Numbered from the stretch's first letter, positions 51,234 through 59,492 are shown. The stretch: DNA of 64,000 nucleotides from Rhizobium sp. CCGE 510 (GCF_000292525.1 NZ_AEYF01000022.1:1-64000), one strand, 5' to 3'. The notes: generated by a model not told the origin, from the sequence alone. Program-made: numbers and translations.

Positions 51234-51614
51234 TCAGGGCTTGGCGAGATCCCAGTTGCCGCCGACGCCATCGCCGGTGATGTCGCCCGCCTTCTTGTCC
51301 TTGACCCAGTAGTAAAGCGGCATGCCGTCCTTGGCCCATTGCTTCGTGCCATCCTTACGGTCGATGATCGAATATGCACCATCGGCCTTGGCACCGCCAG
51401 CGGCCATCAGCGGCGGCCAGTTCTTGGCGCAATCGTCGTTGCAGTTGGAAACGCCCTTGGCGTCCTTTTTGAAGGTGTAGAGGGTCATGCCGTTTTCGCC
51501 GGCAAGAACCTTGCCCTTGGCGGATTCGACTTCCTTGACAGGAGTGGCTGCGAAAGCAGCGGTCGCGGCAAGGGCGGCAGCCGCCACGACGGACAGGAAT
51601 TTCACGGATTGCAT
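51234..51614 (-). CDS. Secreted-repeat family periplasmic protein (COG4315)
   Basis: The 126-residue protein has a signal peptide (FLSVVAAAALAATAAFAA) and two secreted-repeat units. The first holds GMTLYTFKKDAKGVSNCNDDCAKNWPPL, with a Cys pair, and the second GMPLYYWVKDKKAGDITGDGV. The family is common in operons with ECF sigma factors and its function is unknown, perhaps envelope redox. AAGGAGA precedes the ATG. It is the first gene of the sigma/anti-sigma operon. Confidence 0.88.
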   Translation of the reverse strand: MQSVKFLSVVAAAALAATAAFAATPVKEVESAKGKVLAGENGMTLYTFKKDAKGVSNCNDDCAKNWPPLMAAGGAKADGAYSIIDRKDGTKQWAKDGMPLYYWVKDKKAGDITGDGVGGNWDLAKP

Positions 51615-51661
51615 GATGTCTCTCCTTGAGAATTGGGCACGCAATTTTGCGATGCCTGAGA

Positions 51662-51691
51662 TGAGACACGAGACGAGGCGGTTTTATTCCC
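51662..51691 (-). promoter_or_regulatory. Candidate ECF-type promoter of the sigma operon
   Basis: On the minus strand, GGAATAAA followed by GTCTCA after 17 bases resembles ECF promoters with a GGAAT -35 box. It lies about 50 bases before the first gene and would fit autoregulation by the encoded sigma factor. It was called by eye. Confidence 0.4.
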
Positions 51692-51771
51692 CCACGGGGA
51701 AAAGTTTTTGTAGCTGGTACGGCCTGAGCCCGCCTCGACCGCACACCCGGCCGCACCGGGGGCCTAACGCG

Positions 51772-52188
51772 CTACTGCCCCGAGGCGGAGGCTGCCGCCA
51801 TGTCGACCCACACGGCTTCGAAAATATGACCGTCGGGGTCCTCGAAGGCGCGGTTGTAGAGCCAGCCCATATCAGTCGGCGCGCGCGGATCGGCCCTGCC
51901 GCCGGCGCCTGTTGCCGCCTCGACGATGGCGTCCACCTCTTTGCGGTCGTCCATTGTCAGGGCGATCAGCACCTCACTCGCCTTCTGCGCTTCGGCGACG
52001 GGCTTCGGTGTGAAGGTAGCGAAAAAGTCCCGTGTCAGCAGGTGGAAGACAATGGCCTCGGACCAGACCATGTTCGAGGCCTGGTGATCGCTGAACTGTT
52101 CGTTCTTGCTGCAGCCGATCGCTTCGTAGAAGCGGGTCGAGGCAGCCAGGTCTTTCGCTGGCAGGTTCACGAAAATCATCTTGGGCAT
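51772..52188 (-). CDS. VOC family protein (glyoxalase-like)
   Basis: The 138-residue protein matches the lactoylglutathione lyase-like YybH/PA group. It starts MPKMIFVNLPAKDLAASTRFYEAIG and has FHLLTRDFFATF, DDRKEVDAIVEAATGAGG and ends FEDPDGHIFEAVWVDM with the metal Glu. The start at 52188 has GGAGAG upstream; the frame is open much further but into the cupin gene. It lies 55 bases after the cupin gene, probably in one operon under the MarR dyads. Confidence 0.87.
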   Translation of the reverse strand: MPKMIFVNLPAKDLAASTRFYEAIGCSKNEQFSDHQASNMVWSEAIVFHLLTRDFFATFTPKPVAEAQKASEVLIALTMDDRKEVDAIVEAATGAGGRADPRAPTDMGWLYNRAFEDPDGHIFEAVWVDMAAASASGQ

Positions 52189-52243
52189 TGCTGTTCTCTC
52201 CTGTTCCTTTGCCTTCCGGGGCGTTAGCGCCGGCGGCTTCGCC

Positions 52244-52579
52244 TCACACAAATTCCTGCACGATCGTATCGCTGGCATGAACGCAGACGATTTCGAGCCG
52301 TCCGGTGCCGACATTCTGGAAGCGGTGGGGCGTGTTGGCGGCCACGACGACGATATCGCCGGGAAAGGCCCGAGTTTTAGCGTCACCCACGGTGAACTCG
52401 GCTTCGCCTTTCCTGATGGCCCATGTCTCGGAATAGGGGTGAACATGCAGGTCAGGCCCTTGGCCGGGTTCGTTCTCGACGATGAACAGCGAAATCTCGC
52501 CGCCATAATCGCGGCCCTCGAAACGGACCGTGCGGCTCTGATCGAGGCGTGGCTCCTGATGGCGAAGAATCCTGAACAT
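52244..52579 (-). CDS. Cupin domain protein
   Basis: The 111-residue single-domain cupin has the metal motif HVHPYSETWAIRKGEAEF (His, His, Glu) in its first half and PGDIVVVAANTPHRFQN in its second. Function is unknown. It is divergent from the MarR gene, and the 139-base gap contains two perfect dyads, so it is the probable MarR target together with the VOC gene behind it. Confidence 0.88.
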   Translation of the reverse strand: MFRILRHQEPRLDQSRTVRFEGRDYGGEISLFIVENEPGQGPDLHVHPYSETWAIRKGEAEFTVGDAKTRAFPGDIVVVAANTPHRFQNVGTGRLEIVCVHASDTIVQEFV

Positions 52580-52608
52580 GACGTGCCTCCCTCATGCTGT
52601 TCCCAATT

Positions 52609-52626
52609 TATCTTTGTGAGAAGATA
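52609..52626. promoter_or_regulatory. Perfect dyad 1, probable MarR operator
   Basis: TATCTT-N6-AAGATA with perfect 6-base arms. An identical-arm dyad follows 30 bases later, centre to centre. MarR dimers bind such dyads between their own gene and a divergent target. Confidence 0.75.
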
Positions 52627-52638
52627 TATTTTCAAAAC

Positions 52639-52656
52639 TATCTTCCCGTCAAGATA
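52639..52656. promoter_or_regulatory. Perfect dyad 2, probable MarR operator
   Basis: TATCTT-CCCGTC-AAGATA has the same arms as dyad 1 with a different spacer. The 30-base spacing puts both on the same face of the helix, which favours cooperative binding. Confidence 0.75.
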
Positions 52657-52718
52657 TTTCGTGACTTGGCTGCGGCGGAAAGTGTATGTGTCGGCGCTGT
52701 CACCAGCGCGAGGCAAGA

Positions 52719-53264
52719 ATGACGGACGGAATCAAAAAAGAGGATCATGTCGATCGGCTACGGCGGCAGTGGGCGCTCGAACTGCCCGACCTCGATACGG
52801 AGCCGATGGCGATCCTTGGTCGGGCCTACCGGCTGTCGAACCTCGTGCGTCCGAGCATCGAGCAAACCTTCGCCGGTTTCGGCCTAGACCGTGGCGAATT
52901 TGACGTGATTGCAACGCTTCGCCGGTCCGGCCCGCCGTACCGGTTGACGCCGACCGACATGTATTCTGCGCTGATGATCTCCTCGGGCGGCCTGACCCAC
53001 AGGCTCGACCGGCTGCAGAAGGCTGGGCTGATCCGAAGGGAGAGGTCGCAGCGTGACGGACGCAGCATCGAGGTGGCGTTGACCGAAGCTGGCGCGGCAC
53101 TCGCCGAAAAGGCCTTCCGGACCGACATGACGAGCGAAATGTCATTTCTGCATCCCCTTGACGCAAAGGAGCGCGAGGCGCTTGCAGGCCTGCTGCGCAA
53201 GCTGATTGCTGGAATTGAAACCGACCAGGCGCCGATTGAAGGGGAAGGGTCCAGTACGGGCTGA
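52719..53264 (+). CDS. MarR family transcriptional regulator
   Basis: The 181-residue winged-helix protein has the recognition region LTPTDMYSALMISSGGLTHRLDRLQKAGLIRRERSQRDGRSIEVALTEAG. This is the larger MarR group whose N-terminus reads LDTEPMAILGRAYRLSNLVRPSIEQTF. It is divergent from the cupin and VOC genes. No redox-type cysteine is visible, so a small-molecule ligand is more likely. Confidence 0.9.
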   Translation: MTDGIKKEDHVDRLRRQWALELPDLDTEPMAILGRAYRLSNLVRPSIEQTFAGFGLDRGEFDVIATLRRSGPPYRLTPTDMYSALMISSGGLTHRLDRLQKAGLIRRERSQRDGRSIEVALTEAGAALAEKAFRTDMTSEMSFLHPLDAKEREALAGLLRKLIAGIETDQAPIEGEGSSTG

Positions 53265-53337
53265 GCGTTAAGGAGTCGCTCGCCGGACCTACAGCAAGCT
53301 ACTGTTTTATCGCGTTATTTACATCAACTTGGTTTTC

Positions 53338-53352
53338 GGATAGAATGTGTCC
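53338..53352. promoter_or_regulatory. Rrf2-type operator in the rrf2 promoter
   Basis: GGATA-GAATG-TGTCC followed by TTAATT, 41 bases before the Rrf2 start. It is nearly identical, spacer included, to GGATA-AAATG-TATCC-TTAATT at 57275-57289 in front of the ahpD-like operon. This suggests autoregulation and shared control. Confidence 0.7.
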
Positions 53353-53393
53353 TTAATTCTCTTTCCGGGACAAGCCGTCATGCGAGTTGCTGA

Positions 53394-53882
53394 ATGATCC
53401 TGAAAAGCCAGGTCGAGTGGGCGCTGCATTGCTGCGCCATTCTCGCAGGCCTGCCAGAGGGCAGGTATCTCTCCACCAAGGCGCTCGCAGAGCTTCATGG
53501 CCTGCCGAAGGAATATCTCTCCAAGGCGCTCCAGGGTCTTTCGCAGGCCTCGCTCGTCGAGACAACCCTCGGCCCGAGCGGCGGCTACAGGCTGGCCAGG
53601 GTCCCGTCGGAGATCAATTTTCTCGAGATCGTCGAGGCGGTCGAGGGGAAGGCGCGCAGCTTCACCTGCACCAACATCCGGGCGAACAATCCGTGCCGGC
53701 CGCAGGGTTTTTGCGACAGCAAGCCATGCGCGGTTGCGCGCGTGATGTGGGAAGCCGATGAGGCCTGGCGCGATACGCTGAGGCGCGTCCGGCTTTCCGA
53801 CCTGGTCGGTACCTTGTCCGAGGAAGTGCCGGCCGACATTTGGCGAGCCACATTCGAATGGGTGCTGAAGCGCGCCGGCTGA
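53394..53882 (+). CDS. Rrf2 family Fe-S type transcriptional regulator
   Basis: The 162-residue protein has an Rrf2 winged helix (LSTKALAELHGLPKEYLSKALQGLSQASLVETTLGPSGGYRLAR). A cysteine loop, Cys92, Cys101, Cys107 and Cys112, is the kind that holds an iron-sulfur cluster in IscR, NsrR and RirA. It probably senses redox, nitric oxide or iron status. It converges on the MscS gene and carries the same operator as the ahpD-like operon, so it likely controls that operon. Confidence 0.9.
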   Translation: MILKSQVEWALHCCAILAGLPEGRYLSTKALAELHGLPKEYLSKALQGLSQASLVETTLGPSGGYRLARVPSEINFLEIVEAVEGKARSFTCTNIRANNPCRPQGFCDSKPCAVARVMWEADEAWRDTLRRVRLSDLVGTLSEEVPADIWRATFEWVLKRAG

Positions 53883-53897
53883 GGGGCGTGCCGATTT

Positions 53898-55454
53898 CTA
53901 CGCCTTGAAGATGGTACGGATGGTTTTCAGGATGGCGTGTGCGCTGCGGGCATGTTCCGGGGGCAGGGCGGCGCCGTTGCGGAAACGCTCGGCACGGCCG
54001 GCAAGGTGTTCGGCTATTTCTTCGGCCATTGCGGCGCGTTCGGCAACCAACGGCGCGAAGGCCTCCTGGTCGATCTCATAGGTGGTCACTGGTGTCAGAG
54101 CCTCCAGGGTGCAGGTTTCCTGCATGCCGGCGAGCAGTCCGGTTTCCCCGAAGAAATCGCCTGGCGCCAGCCGGCCACGTTCCTCGCCTGCGTTCCGCGC
54201 CGCGATGACACCGGCGCGCACCATCATCAGTGAGGGGAGCATTTCGCCCTCCTGCACGATCACGTCGCCCTTGCGGAACTCCCGGACAGTGGTGGTCTCG
54301 GCGAGTTTCTGCTTTTCATCGATCGTCAGCGTCGCAAAGATCGGAATGGCCTCGATCAGTTCGAGCGGCGTCACACGGGGCGGCTTTGCGCTTTCTTCGG
54401 TCGGCAGATCGCCCTTCACGATCGAGGCCGCCGCCGGAACGGCCAAAAGCAGGCCGGCCGATTTGCAGTGACGATAGACGAGATCGAGCACTTCGTTTCG
54501 CGCCGGCACACGCTGGCTGGGGCTCGTCACCCGAAATTGCAGCTCGACCTCCAGCGCCGTGGCATCCAGCCCCCTCAGTGCGACGACCGGGGGCGGTTCG
54601 CGCACGATTGAATTGCAGCTCGCGAGCGCCGATAACATGACCTGGCGGACCGATGCCGGCATCCGTGTCGGGGCGATGCGGATGGTGAGGATCAGCAGAT
54701 GGCTTTCGTCCGGCCGGCTGACATTGGTCAGGGCGAGCTTGGCCAGAAAACTGTTCGGCAGAACGACGAGATTGTTTGCGCTGGTCAGGATGTGCGTCGC
54801 GCGCCAATTGCTTTCGACGACGCGCCCTTCGGTGCCGTCGCTCAAAAGAATCCAGTCGCCGATGATGTATGGCCGGCCGAGTGTCAGCGCGATGCCGGAG
54901 AAGACGTCGGCGAGCGTGCTCTGCAATGCAAGGCCGAGGATGATGGCGACGACGCCGGAGGTCGCAACCAGGGTTCCGATCGGCACGCCGAAGACGAAGG
55001 CCAGAACCGACAGGGCAATGCCGATATAGACGACGCCGATGAAGAGATCCTGGAGCAGGCGAGCCTCTCGCGGACTGCCTTCCAGCACCAGATACAGCCT
55101 GATGAAACCGATGACTGCCCATGCTAGGTGAATCCACCAGAGCGTTTTCGCGACGATGACGAGCAGGGCCTGCGGATCGTCGGAATCATATCCTTGAAAC
55201 CGGTGCGGTTCGATACCGCTGCCGACGAGGATCAAAGTCATCGCGGCGAAGAAGAGGATCTGTACCACCAGCCGCGTCGTCGGCCGTTGGCGGGAGAGCA
55301 GGTGCCAGACGACGATCCCGGCAAAGCCGACTGTTATGAGCGATATCAGAGGTTTGCCGAAGAGCGTGTCGTAGATCATCTGTCCTGGTCTCCGGAGGGC
55401 GGGCGGCATATGATTCAGCATGTCGGCCGCCCGCGCAAGCATCGGCCCGCTCAC
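53898..55454 (-). CDS. Small-conductance mechanosensitive channel with cyclic-nucleotide-binding domain
   Basis: The 518-residue protein has membrane helices near 34-53, 62-80, 97-123 and 136-155. A Gly/Ala-rich pore helix at about 160-190 (VVAIILGLALQSTLADVFSGIAL) leads into the MscS beta domain. A cyclic-nucleotide-binding domain at about 370-490 contains FGETGLL. It is a bCNG-type channel, which may open on cAMP or cGMP. Its GTG start overlaps the stop of the cupin gene (GTGA). It is the last gene of the ahpD-NmrA-cupin operon. Confidence 0.9.
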   Translation of the reverse strand: MSGPMLARAADMLNHMPPALRRPGQMIYDTLFGKPLISLITVGFAGIVVWHLLSRQRPTTRLVVQILFFAAMTLILVGSGIEPHRFQGYDSDDPQALLVIVAKTLWWIHLAWAVIGFIRLYLVLEGSPREARLLQDLFIGVVYIGIALSVLAFVFGVPIGTLVATSGVVAIILGLALQSTLADVFSGIALTLGRPYIIGDWILLSDGTEGRVVESNWRATHILTSANNLVVLPNSFLAKLALTNVSRPDESHLLILTIRIAPTRMPASVRQVMLSALASCNSIVREPPPVVALRGLDATALEVELQFRVTSPSQRVPARNEVLDLVYRHCKSAGLLLAVPAAASIVKGDLPTEESAKPPRVTPLELIEAIPIFATLTIDEKQKLAETTTVREFRKGDVIVQEGEMLPSLMMVRAGVIAARNAGEERGRLAPGDFFGETGLLAGMQETCTLEALTPVTTYEIDQEAFAPLVAERAAMAEEIAEHLAGRAERFRNGAALPPEHARSAHAILKTIRTIFKA

Positions 55455-55870
55455 TTCTTGAGGGGATAGGTCAGTTCTTTCTGGTTGGTGTCGACGACGA
55501 AGACGGCGAGCAGACGGGCGGGTTTCGTTTTGCTGCCGTTGGCGCTGACGCCGTGCCGGTCGCCCGGCATTTCGGAGAAACTCTCGCCGGTATGATAGAC
55601 TTTGACCGGGCCGTCATTGACCTGACTGCGGATCGATCCTTCGAGCACGGTGGCATAAATGAAGGCCGAGTCCGGATGGGTATGGCCTTCCGAAGAGCCG
55701 CCTGGGTCGTATTCGACCAGCACGCCTTTTATGCTCTTGCCCGGTACGTTTGGAAGCTCGTGCTCATAGACGAGGGTGACCTTGGCAGAGTTGCTGCTGT
55801 CGTGGGCGGTAGCGCCGGTGGCAGTCAGAAAGGCGAGGGCCACGGCGGCGAGGACTGATGCTCTGATCAT
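55451..55870 (-). CDS. Secreted cupin protein
   Basis: The 139-residue protein has a signal peptide (ASVLAAVALAFLTATGATAH) and one cupin domain with the metal motif EGHTHPDSAFIYATVLEGSI and GDRHGVSAN. It should be periplasmic. The ATG at 55870 has GGAG upstream. It overlaps the MscS-type gene and probably shares the operon that starts with the AhpD-like gene. Confidence 0.88.
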   Translation of the reverse strand: MIRASVLAAVALAFLTATGATAHDSSNSAKVTLVYEHELPNVPGKSIKGVLVEYDPGGSSEGHTHPDSAFIYATVLEGSIRSQVNDGPVKVYHTGESFSEMPGDRHGVSANGSKTKPARLLAVFVVDTNQKELTYPLKK

Positions 55871-55931
55871 TGGAATCTCCATGTTGCTTGGATGAGCAGG
55901 ACGCGCCTGAGCGGTCGCGTCCTGGGGCAGA

Positions 55932-56687
55932 TCACTTGGGCTGGGCGGATTTTGCGAACCATTGTTCGAAGGTGATCGAGCCGAGCCGCGGGTTGTCGTC
56001 GGAAACCAGCGACTGGTCGTTGAGTCGGACGCCGAAATATTTGGCTTCCGGATCGGCTTCGACGGTTCTTGGGTCCTTCATCGCCTTCAGATATCGGCCG
56101 ACGAGTTCGCTGAGCCGCGCCCGTTCCGGCCCTGATATCTCGATCGCGGCGTTGACGGCCGGAGACAGCGCAACATCCGCCATCGCGTCGGCGACATCGT
56201 CGGAGGCGATCGGCTGCACGTAGGCCGGCGACAGGTGGACTGTCTGGCCGACGGTGCCGGATTGGGCTATGCCGTTCAGGAATTCCATGAACTGCGTCGA
56301 ATGCACGATGGTGTAGGGAATGCCCGACGCTTTGATCAGCTTTTCCTGAGCGAGTTTGCCGCGGAAATAGCCGCTATCCTGCAGCCGCTCGGTGCCGACG
56401 ACGGAGAGTGCGATATGGTGTTTCACGCCGGCGACTTTCTCGGCGGCGAGAAGGTTGCGCCCCGAGGTTTCGAAGAATTCGAGCACCGCCTTGTCCTCGA
56501 AGGAGGGCGAATTGGCAAGGTCGAGCACGACCTCGGCGCCTGGCAACGCCTCGGCCAGTCCTTCTCCGGTGATCGTGTTGACGCCTGAGTTCGGCGAGGC
56601 GGCAATCACGTCATGGCCGCGCTTGCGCAGGCGTTCGACAGTCTTTGAACCGATGAGGCCGGTTCCGCCGATGATAACGATTTTCAT
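55932..56687 (-). CDS. NmrA-like NAD(P)-binding protein
   Basis: The 251-residue Rossmann-fold protein has the glycine motif GGTGLIG at residues 7-13 and the atypical SDR layout of NmrA/NAD(P)H-binding proteins (HHIALSVVGTERLQDSGYFRGKLAQEKLI). It lacks the classic YxxxK. It may act as a quinone reductase or a redox sensor. GGAGA precedes the ATG at 56687. It is the second gene of the ahpD-like operon. Confidence 0.88.
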   Translation of the reverse strand: MKIVIIGGTGLIGSKTVERLRKRGHDVIAASPNSGVNTITGEGLAEALPGAEVVLDLANSPSFEDKAVLEFFETSGRNLLAAEKVAGVKHHIALSVVGTERLQDSGYFRGKLAQEKLIKASGIPYTIVHSTQFMEFLNGIAQSGTVGQTVHLSPAYVQPIASDDVADAMADVALSPAVNAAIEISGPERARLSELVGRYLKAMKDPRTVEADPEAKYFGVRLNDQSLVSDDNPRLGSITFEQWFAKSAQPK

Positions 56688-56755
56688 AACAGTTCTCCGT
56701 TCGCTGCCGGCATGCGGCAGCGTCAAAGTTGAATCTTCTCAATGAATTGAGAGCG

Positions 56756-57235
56756 TTAGTTCAGACCAGCCTTATCGAGGCCGTAGGCCTTGTCGGCCGA
56801 GCCGGGGACCGTCTCGAAGCCGACATTGACGCGGTTCCAGGCATTGATGGCCATGACGACAAAGGTCAGGTCGGAGATTTCCTTTTCGGAAAGCTGGCCG
56901 CGAACCCGTTCGTAAATCTCGTCGGGAATGCCTCCCTCAGGCAGCTTCGTCAGCGCTTCGGTCCAGGCAAGGGCGGCGCGCTCGCGGGGAACGAACAGGT
57001 TGGATTCCCGCCAGATGGCAACGTGATGGAGCCTGAGCTCGGTCTCGCCATGGATCTTTGCCTGCTTCACATGCATGTCGAGGCAAAAGCCGCATCCATT
57101 GATCTGCGAAGCGCGGATCTCGATGAGGGCCTGAAGCTTCTCGTCGATCACGCTGCTACGTAATGCCATGCTGAATTCCATGAACTTCTTGAAAAGCTCG
57201 GGGGACTGCTGGGCGTAGTTCAATCGCTGGGTCAT
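56756..57235 (-). CDS. AhpD-like carboxymuconolactone decarboxylase family protein
   Basis: The 159-residue protein has the alkylhydroperoxidase motif Cys48-Gly-Phe-Cys51-Leu-Asp-Met-His55 within LIEIRASQINGCGFCLDMHVKQA. Such proteins use the Cys pair to reduce peroxides or related compounds. It is the first gene of the four-gene operon and has two GGATA-N5-TATCC operators directly upstream. Confidence 0.92.
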   Translation of the reverse strand: MTQRLNYAQQSPELFKKFMEFSMALRSSVIDEKLQALIEIRASQINGCGFCLDMHVKQAKIHGETELRLHHVAIWRESNLFVPRERAALAWTEALTKLPEGGIPDEIYERVRGQLSEKEISDLTFVVMAINAWNRVNVGFETVPGSADKAYGLDKAGLN

Positions 57236-57255
57236 GTCGTCTCTCCTTTAATTAA

Positions 57256-57270
57256 GGATAGTAAGTATCC
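57256..57270. promoter_or_regulatory. Rrf2-type operator 1 of the ahpD-like operon
   Basis: GGATA-GTAAG-TATCC is a perfect dyad, extended to AAGGATA / TATCCTT. It lies 21 bases before the AhpD-like start codon, inside or just after the promoter, so binding should repress. Confidence 0.7.
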
Positions 57271-57274
57271 TTAT

Positions 57275-57289
57275 GGATAAAATGTATCC
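57275..57289. promoter_or_regulatory. Rrf2-type operator 2 of the ahpD-like operon
   Basis: GGATA-AAATG-TATCC-TTAATT is 19 bases, centre to centre, from operator 1 and matches the element in the rrf2 promoter almost base for base. It lies between the ahpD-like operon and the divergent LysR gene, so LysR transcription may also be affected. Confidence 0.7.
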
Positions 57290-57367
57290 TTAATTGCTGG
57301 ACTGTAAAGCCATTCCAGCCTAGTTTGGCTGCATAAGGCCTATGCGCAAAAGTATGAGGGGGTAGGG

Positions 57368-58285
57368 ATGGATATCGTTTCGGCATTGCGGACCTTTCAA
57401 CGCGTCGTGGAGACGGGCTCCTTTTCAGCGGCGGCGCATGATCTCGACGTGACGCAGCCGGCGGTGTCACGACAGGTCGCAGCCCTTGAAGGCCATTTCA
57501 ACACGCGCCTCCTACATCGTACGACGAGCGGCCTGTCGCTGACGGCGGAGGGGGAACGGATGCTGCCGATGGCGCTCAAAATTCTCGAAGCGGTGGAAGA
57601 ACTCGGCGATGCCACCGGATCCGATGGAGCTATGGCTTCCGGAAAGGTCAGGCTCAGTGTTCCGGCACCGCTCGGCCTCTTTCTCAGCGAGCGGCTCGGC
57701 GATTTTCTCGCCGCCCATGCGAAACTTTCCGTGGAACTGCTCTTCAGGGAGCAAAGCTCCGATATGATCGAGGAGCGTCTCGACCTCGAAGTGCGGCTGG
57801 GCTCGGTCGCCGACAGCAGCCTCGTCTGCCGCCGGATCGGCTGGACGACGGCCTTCCTCGTCGCATCGCCCGCCTATCTCGCCCGCAAGGCGCCGCCGAG
57901 GACGCCGAAGGACATCAAGGAGCATGAGTGCCTGTGCTACAACAGGGCCGGCGAAGCCTCCACATGGTCGTTCTCCAACGGCTCCGAAGACATATCAGTC
58001 CGGATCTCGCCGCGGCTGACCGCCTGCAGCGCCGTTGCCATTCACAGGGCAGCGCTTGCCGGCGCGGGCCTGGCGGTGCTCTCCCATATCATCGCCGTAC
58101 CCGATATCGCCGCCGGCCGGCTGATCCCCGTGATGGAGGATTTTCAGCCGAGCCGGCTGCCGATCACAGTCGTCTACCCCTCGCGGCGCAATATGCCGCT
58201 GCGCGTCAAGACTGTTCTGGACTTTCTGACCGACGCCATCGCACGGGACCCGTCGATGTGCGCGAGCGGCATCGGCTGGCAGTAG
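57368..58285 (+). CDS. LysR family transcriptional regulator
   Basis: The 305-residue protein has the LysR winged helix (VSALRTFQRVVETGSFSAAAHDLDVTQPAVSRQVAALEGHFNTRLLHRTTSGLSLT) and the effector domain. It is divergent from the ahpD-like operon and could regulate it, in addition to the Rrf2 protein. Confidence 0.92.
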   Translation: MDIVSALRTFQRVVETGSFSAAAHDLDVTQPAVSRQVAALEGHFNTRLLHRTTSGLSLTAEGERMLPMALKILEAVEELGDATGSDGAMASGKVRLSVPAPLGLFLSERLGDFLAAHAKLSVELLFREQSSDMIEERLDLEVRLGSVADSSLVCRRIGWTTAFLVASPAYLARKAPPRTPKDIKEHECLCYNRAGEASTWSFSNGSEDISVRISPRLTACSAVAIHRAALAGAGLAVLSHIIAVPDIAAGRLIPVMEDFQPSRLPITVVYPSRRNMPLRVKTVLDFLTDAIARDPSMCASGIGWQ

Positions 58286-58364
58286 AACGGGTGATCGTCC
58301 CGCCGGGCGATTTGCGGTTTTCCGCCTTGCCTAACGCCCGCGAATCCTGCCAAGTCGTCCGATC

Positions 58365-59492
58365 ATGCAATTTGCGCCGCAACAAGACGAAGCCCTCAAG
58401 GCTGTTTCGAAATGGCTGAACGAAGGGCGCTCGCCGCTCTTTCGCCTGTTCGGCTATGCCGGAACGGGAAAGACGACGCTCGCCAAGCATTTCGCCGAGA
58501 ATGTCGACGGTGATGTGCTGTTCGCAGCCTTTACCGGCAAGGCCGCGCAAGTGTTGCGCTCGCGCGGCGCCTCCAACGCCCGGACGATCCATTCGCTGAT
58601 CTACCGTCCGCGCGGCGAGGAAGCGGTGGAGGACGAAGAGACCGGCAAAACTTCGATCGCACCGATGTTTTCGATCAACCGGCAGAGCCCGGTCGCCAAG
58701 GCGGCGCTGATCATCGTCGACGAATGCTCGATGGTGGACGAGGCGCTCGGCAAGGATCTGATGAGCTTCGGCACGCCGATCCTGGTGCTCGGCGATCCCG
58801 GCCAGCTGCCACCGGTGACCGGCGGCGGTTACTTCACCAATCAGGATCCGGATTACCTGCTGACCGATATCCATCGCCAGGCGCGCGATAATCCGATCAT
58901 CAAGCTCGCCATGCAGGTGCGTGAGGGCAAGGAGGTGATGTACGGCGATTACGGCACGGCGAAGGTGATCTCGAAAAACGAGGTGACGCAGCAGTTAGTG
59001 CTCGATGCCGACCAGGTGCTCGTCGGCACCAACAAGACCCGGCGGCGCTACAATCAGCGCCTGCGCGAGCTGAAAGGCTTCAATGCCGATTACCCGCAGA
59101 CCGGGGACAAGCTCGTCTGTCTCCGCAACGATCCGGCCAAGGGCCTGCTGAACGGCTCGCTTTGGCAGGTGATGACTTCGTCCAAGGAAACGACGAAGCC
59201 CGGCATCAATCTCCTCGTTCGGCCTGAGGATGACGACATGGACCGGGGAGCTGCCAAGATCAAGCTCCTGAAACAGGCCTTCGAGGATGTCGAGGGCGAG
59301 ATCCCCTGGAACACCCGCAAACGCTACGACGAGTTCGACTACGGCTATGCGCTGACCGTTCACAAGGCGCAGGGCTCGCAGTGGAACGACGTCGTGCTGT
59401 TCGACGAGAGCTGGGCATTTCGCGATACGCGCGAACGCTGGCTTTATACCGCGATCACGCGCGCGGCGGAGACGTTGACGATCGTGCGCTGA
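58365..59492 (+). CDS. RecD-like ATP-dependent helicase
   Basis: The 375-residue superfamily 1B helicase has Walker A FGYAGTGKTTLA near 30-40 and Walker B IIVDECSMVDE. GDPGQLPPV and the C-terminal UvrD_C_2 block YALTVHKAQGSQWNDVVLF ... YTAITRAAETL follow. It is the short, single-gene form with no RecB/RecC partner, seen in many alphaproteobacteria and in phages. It probably acts in DNA repair or replication. The gene stands alone. Confidence 0.88.
   Translation: MQFAPQQDEALKAVSKWLNEGRSPLFRLFGYAGTGKTTLAKHFAENVDGDVLFAAFTGKAAQVLRSRGASNARTIHSLIYRPRGEEAVEDEETGKTSIAPMFSINRQSPVAKAALIIVDECSMVDEALGKDLMSFGTPILVLGDPGQLPPVTGGGYFTNQDPDYLLTDIHRQARDNPIIKLAMQVREGKEVMYGDYGTAKVISKNEVTQQLVLDADQVLVGTNKTRRRYNQRLRELKGFNADYPQTGDKLVCLRNDPAKGLLNGSLWQVMTSSKETTKPGINLLVRPEDDDMDRGAAKIKLLKQAFEDVEGEIPWNTRKRYDEFDYGYALTVHKAQGSQWNDVVLFDESWAFRDTRERWLYTAITRAAETLTIVR

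Noticed and set aside
58365..59492. RecD-like helicase as a prophage remnant
   Set aside because: Phages carry similar helicases, but there are no phage neighbours, no attachment site and no change in base composition here.
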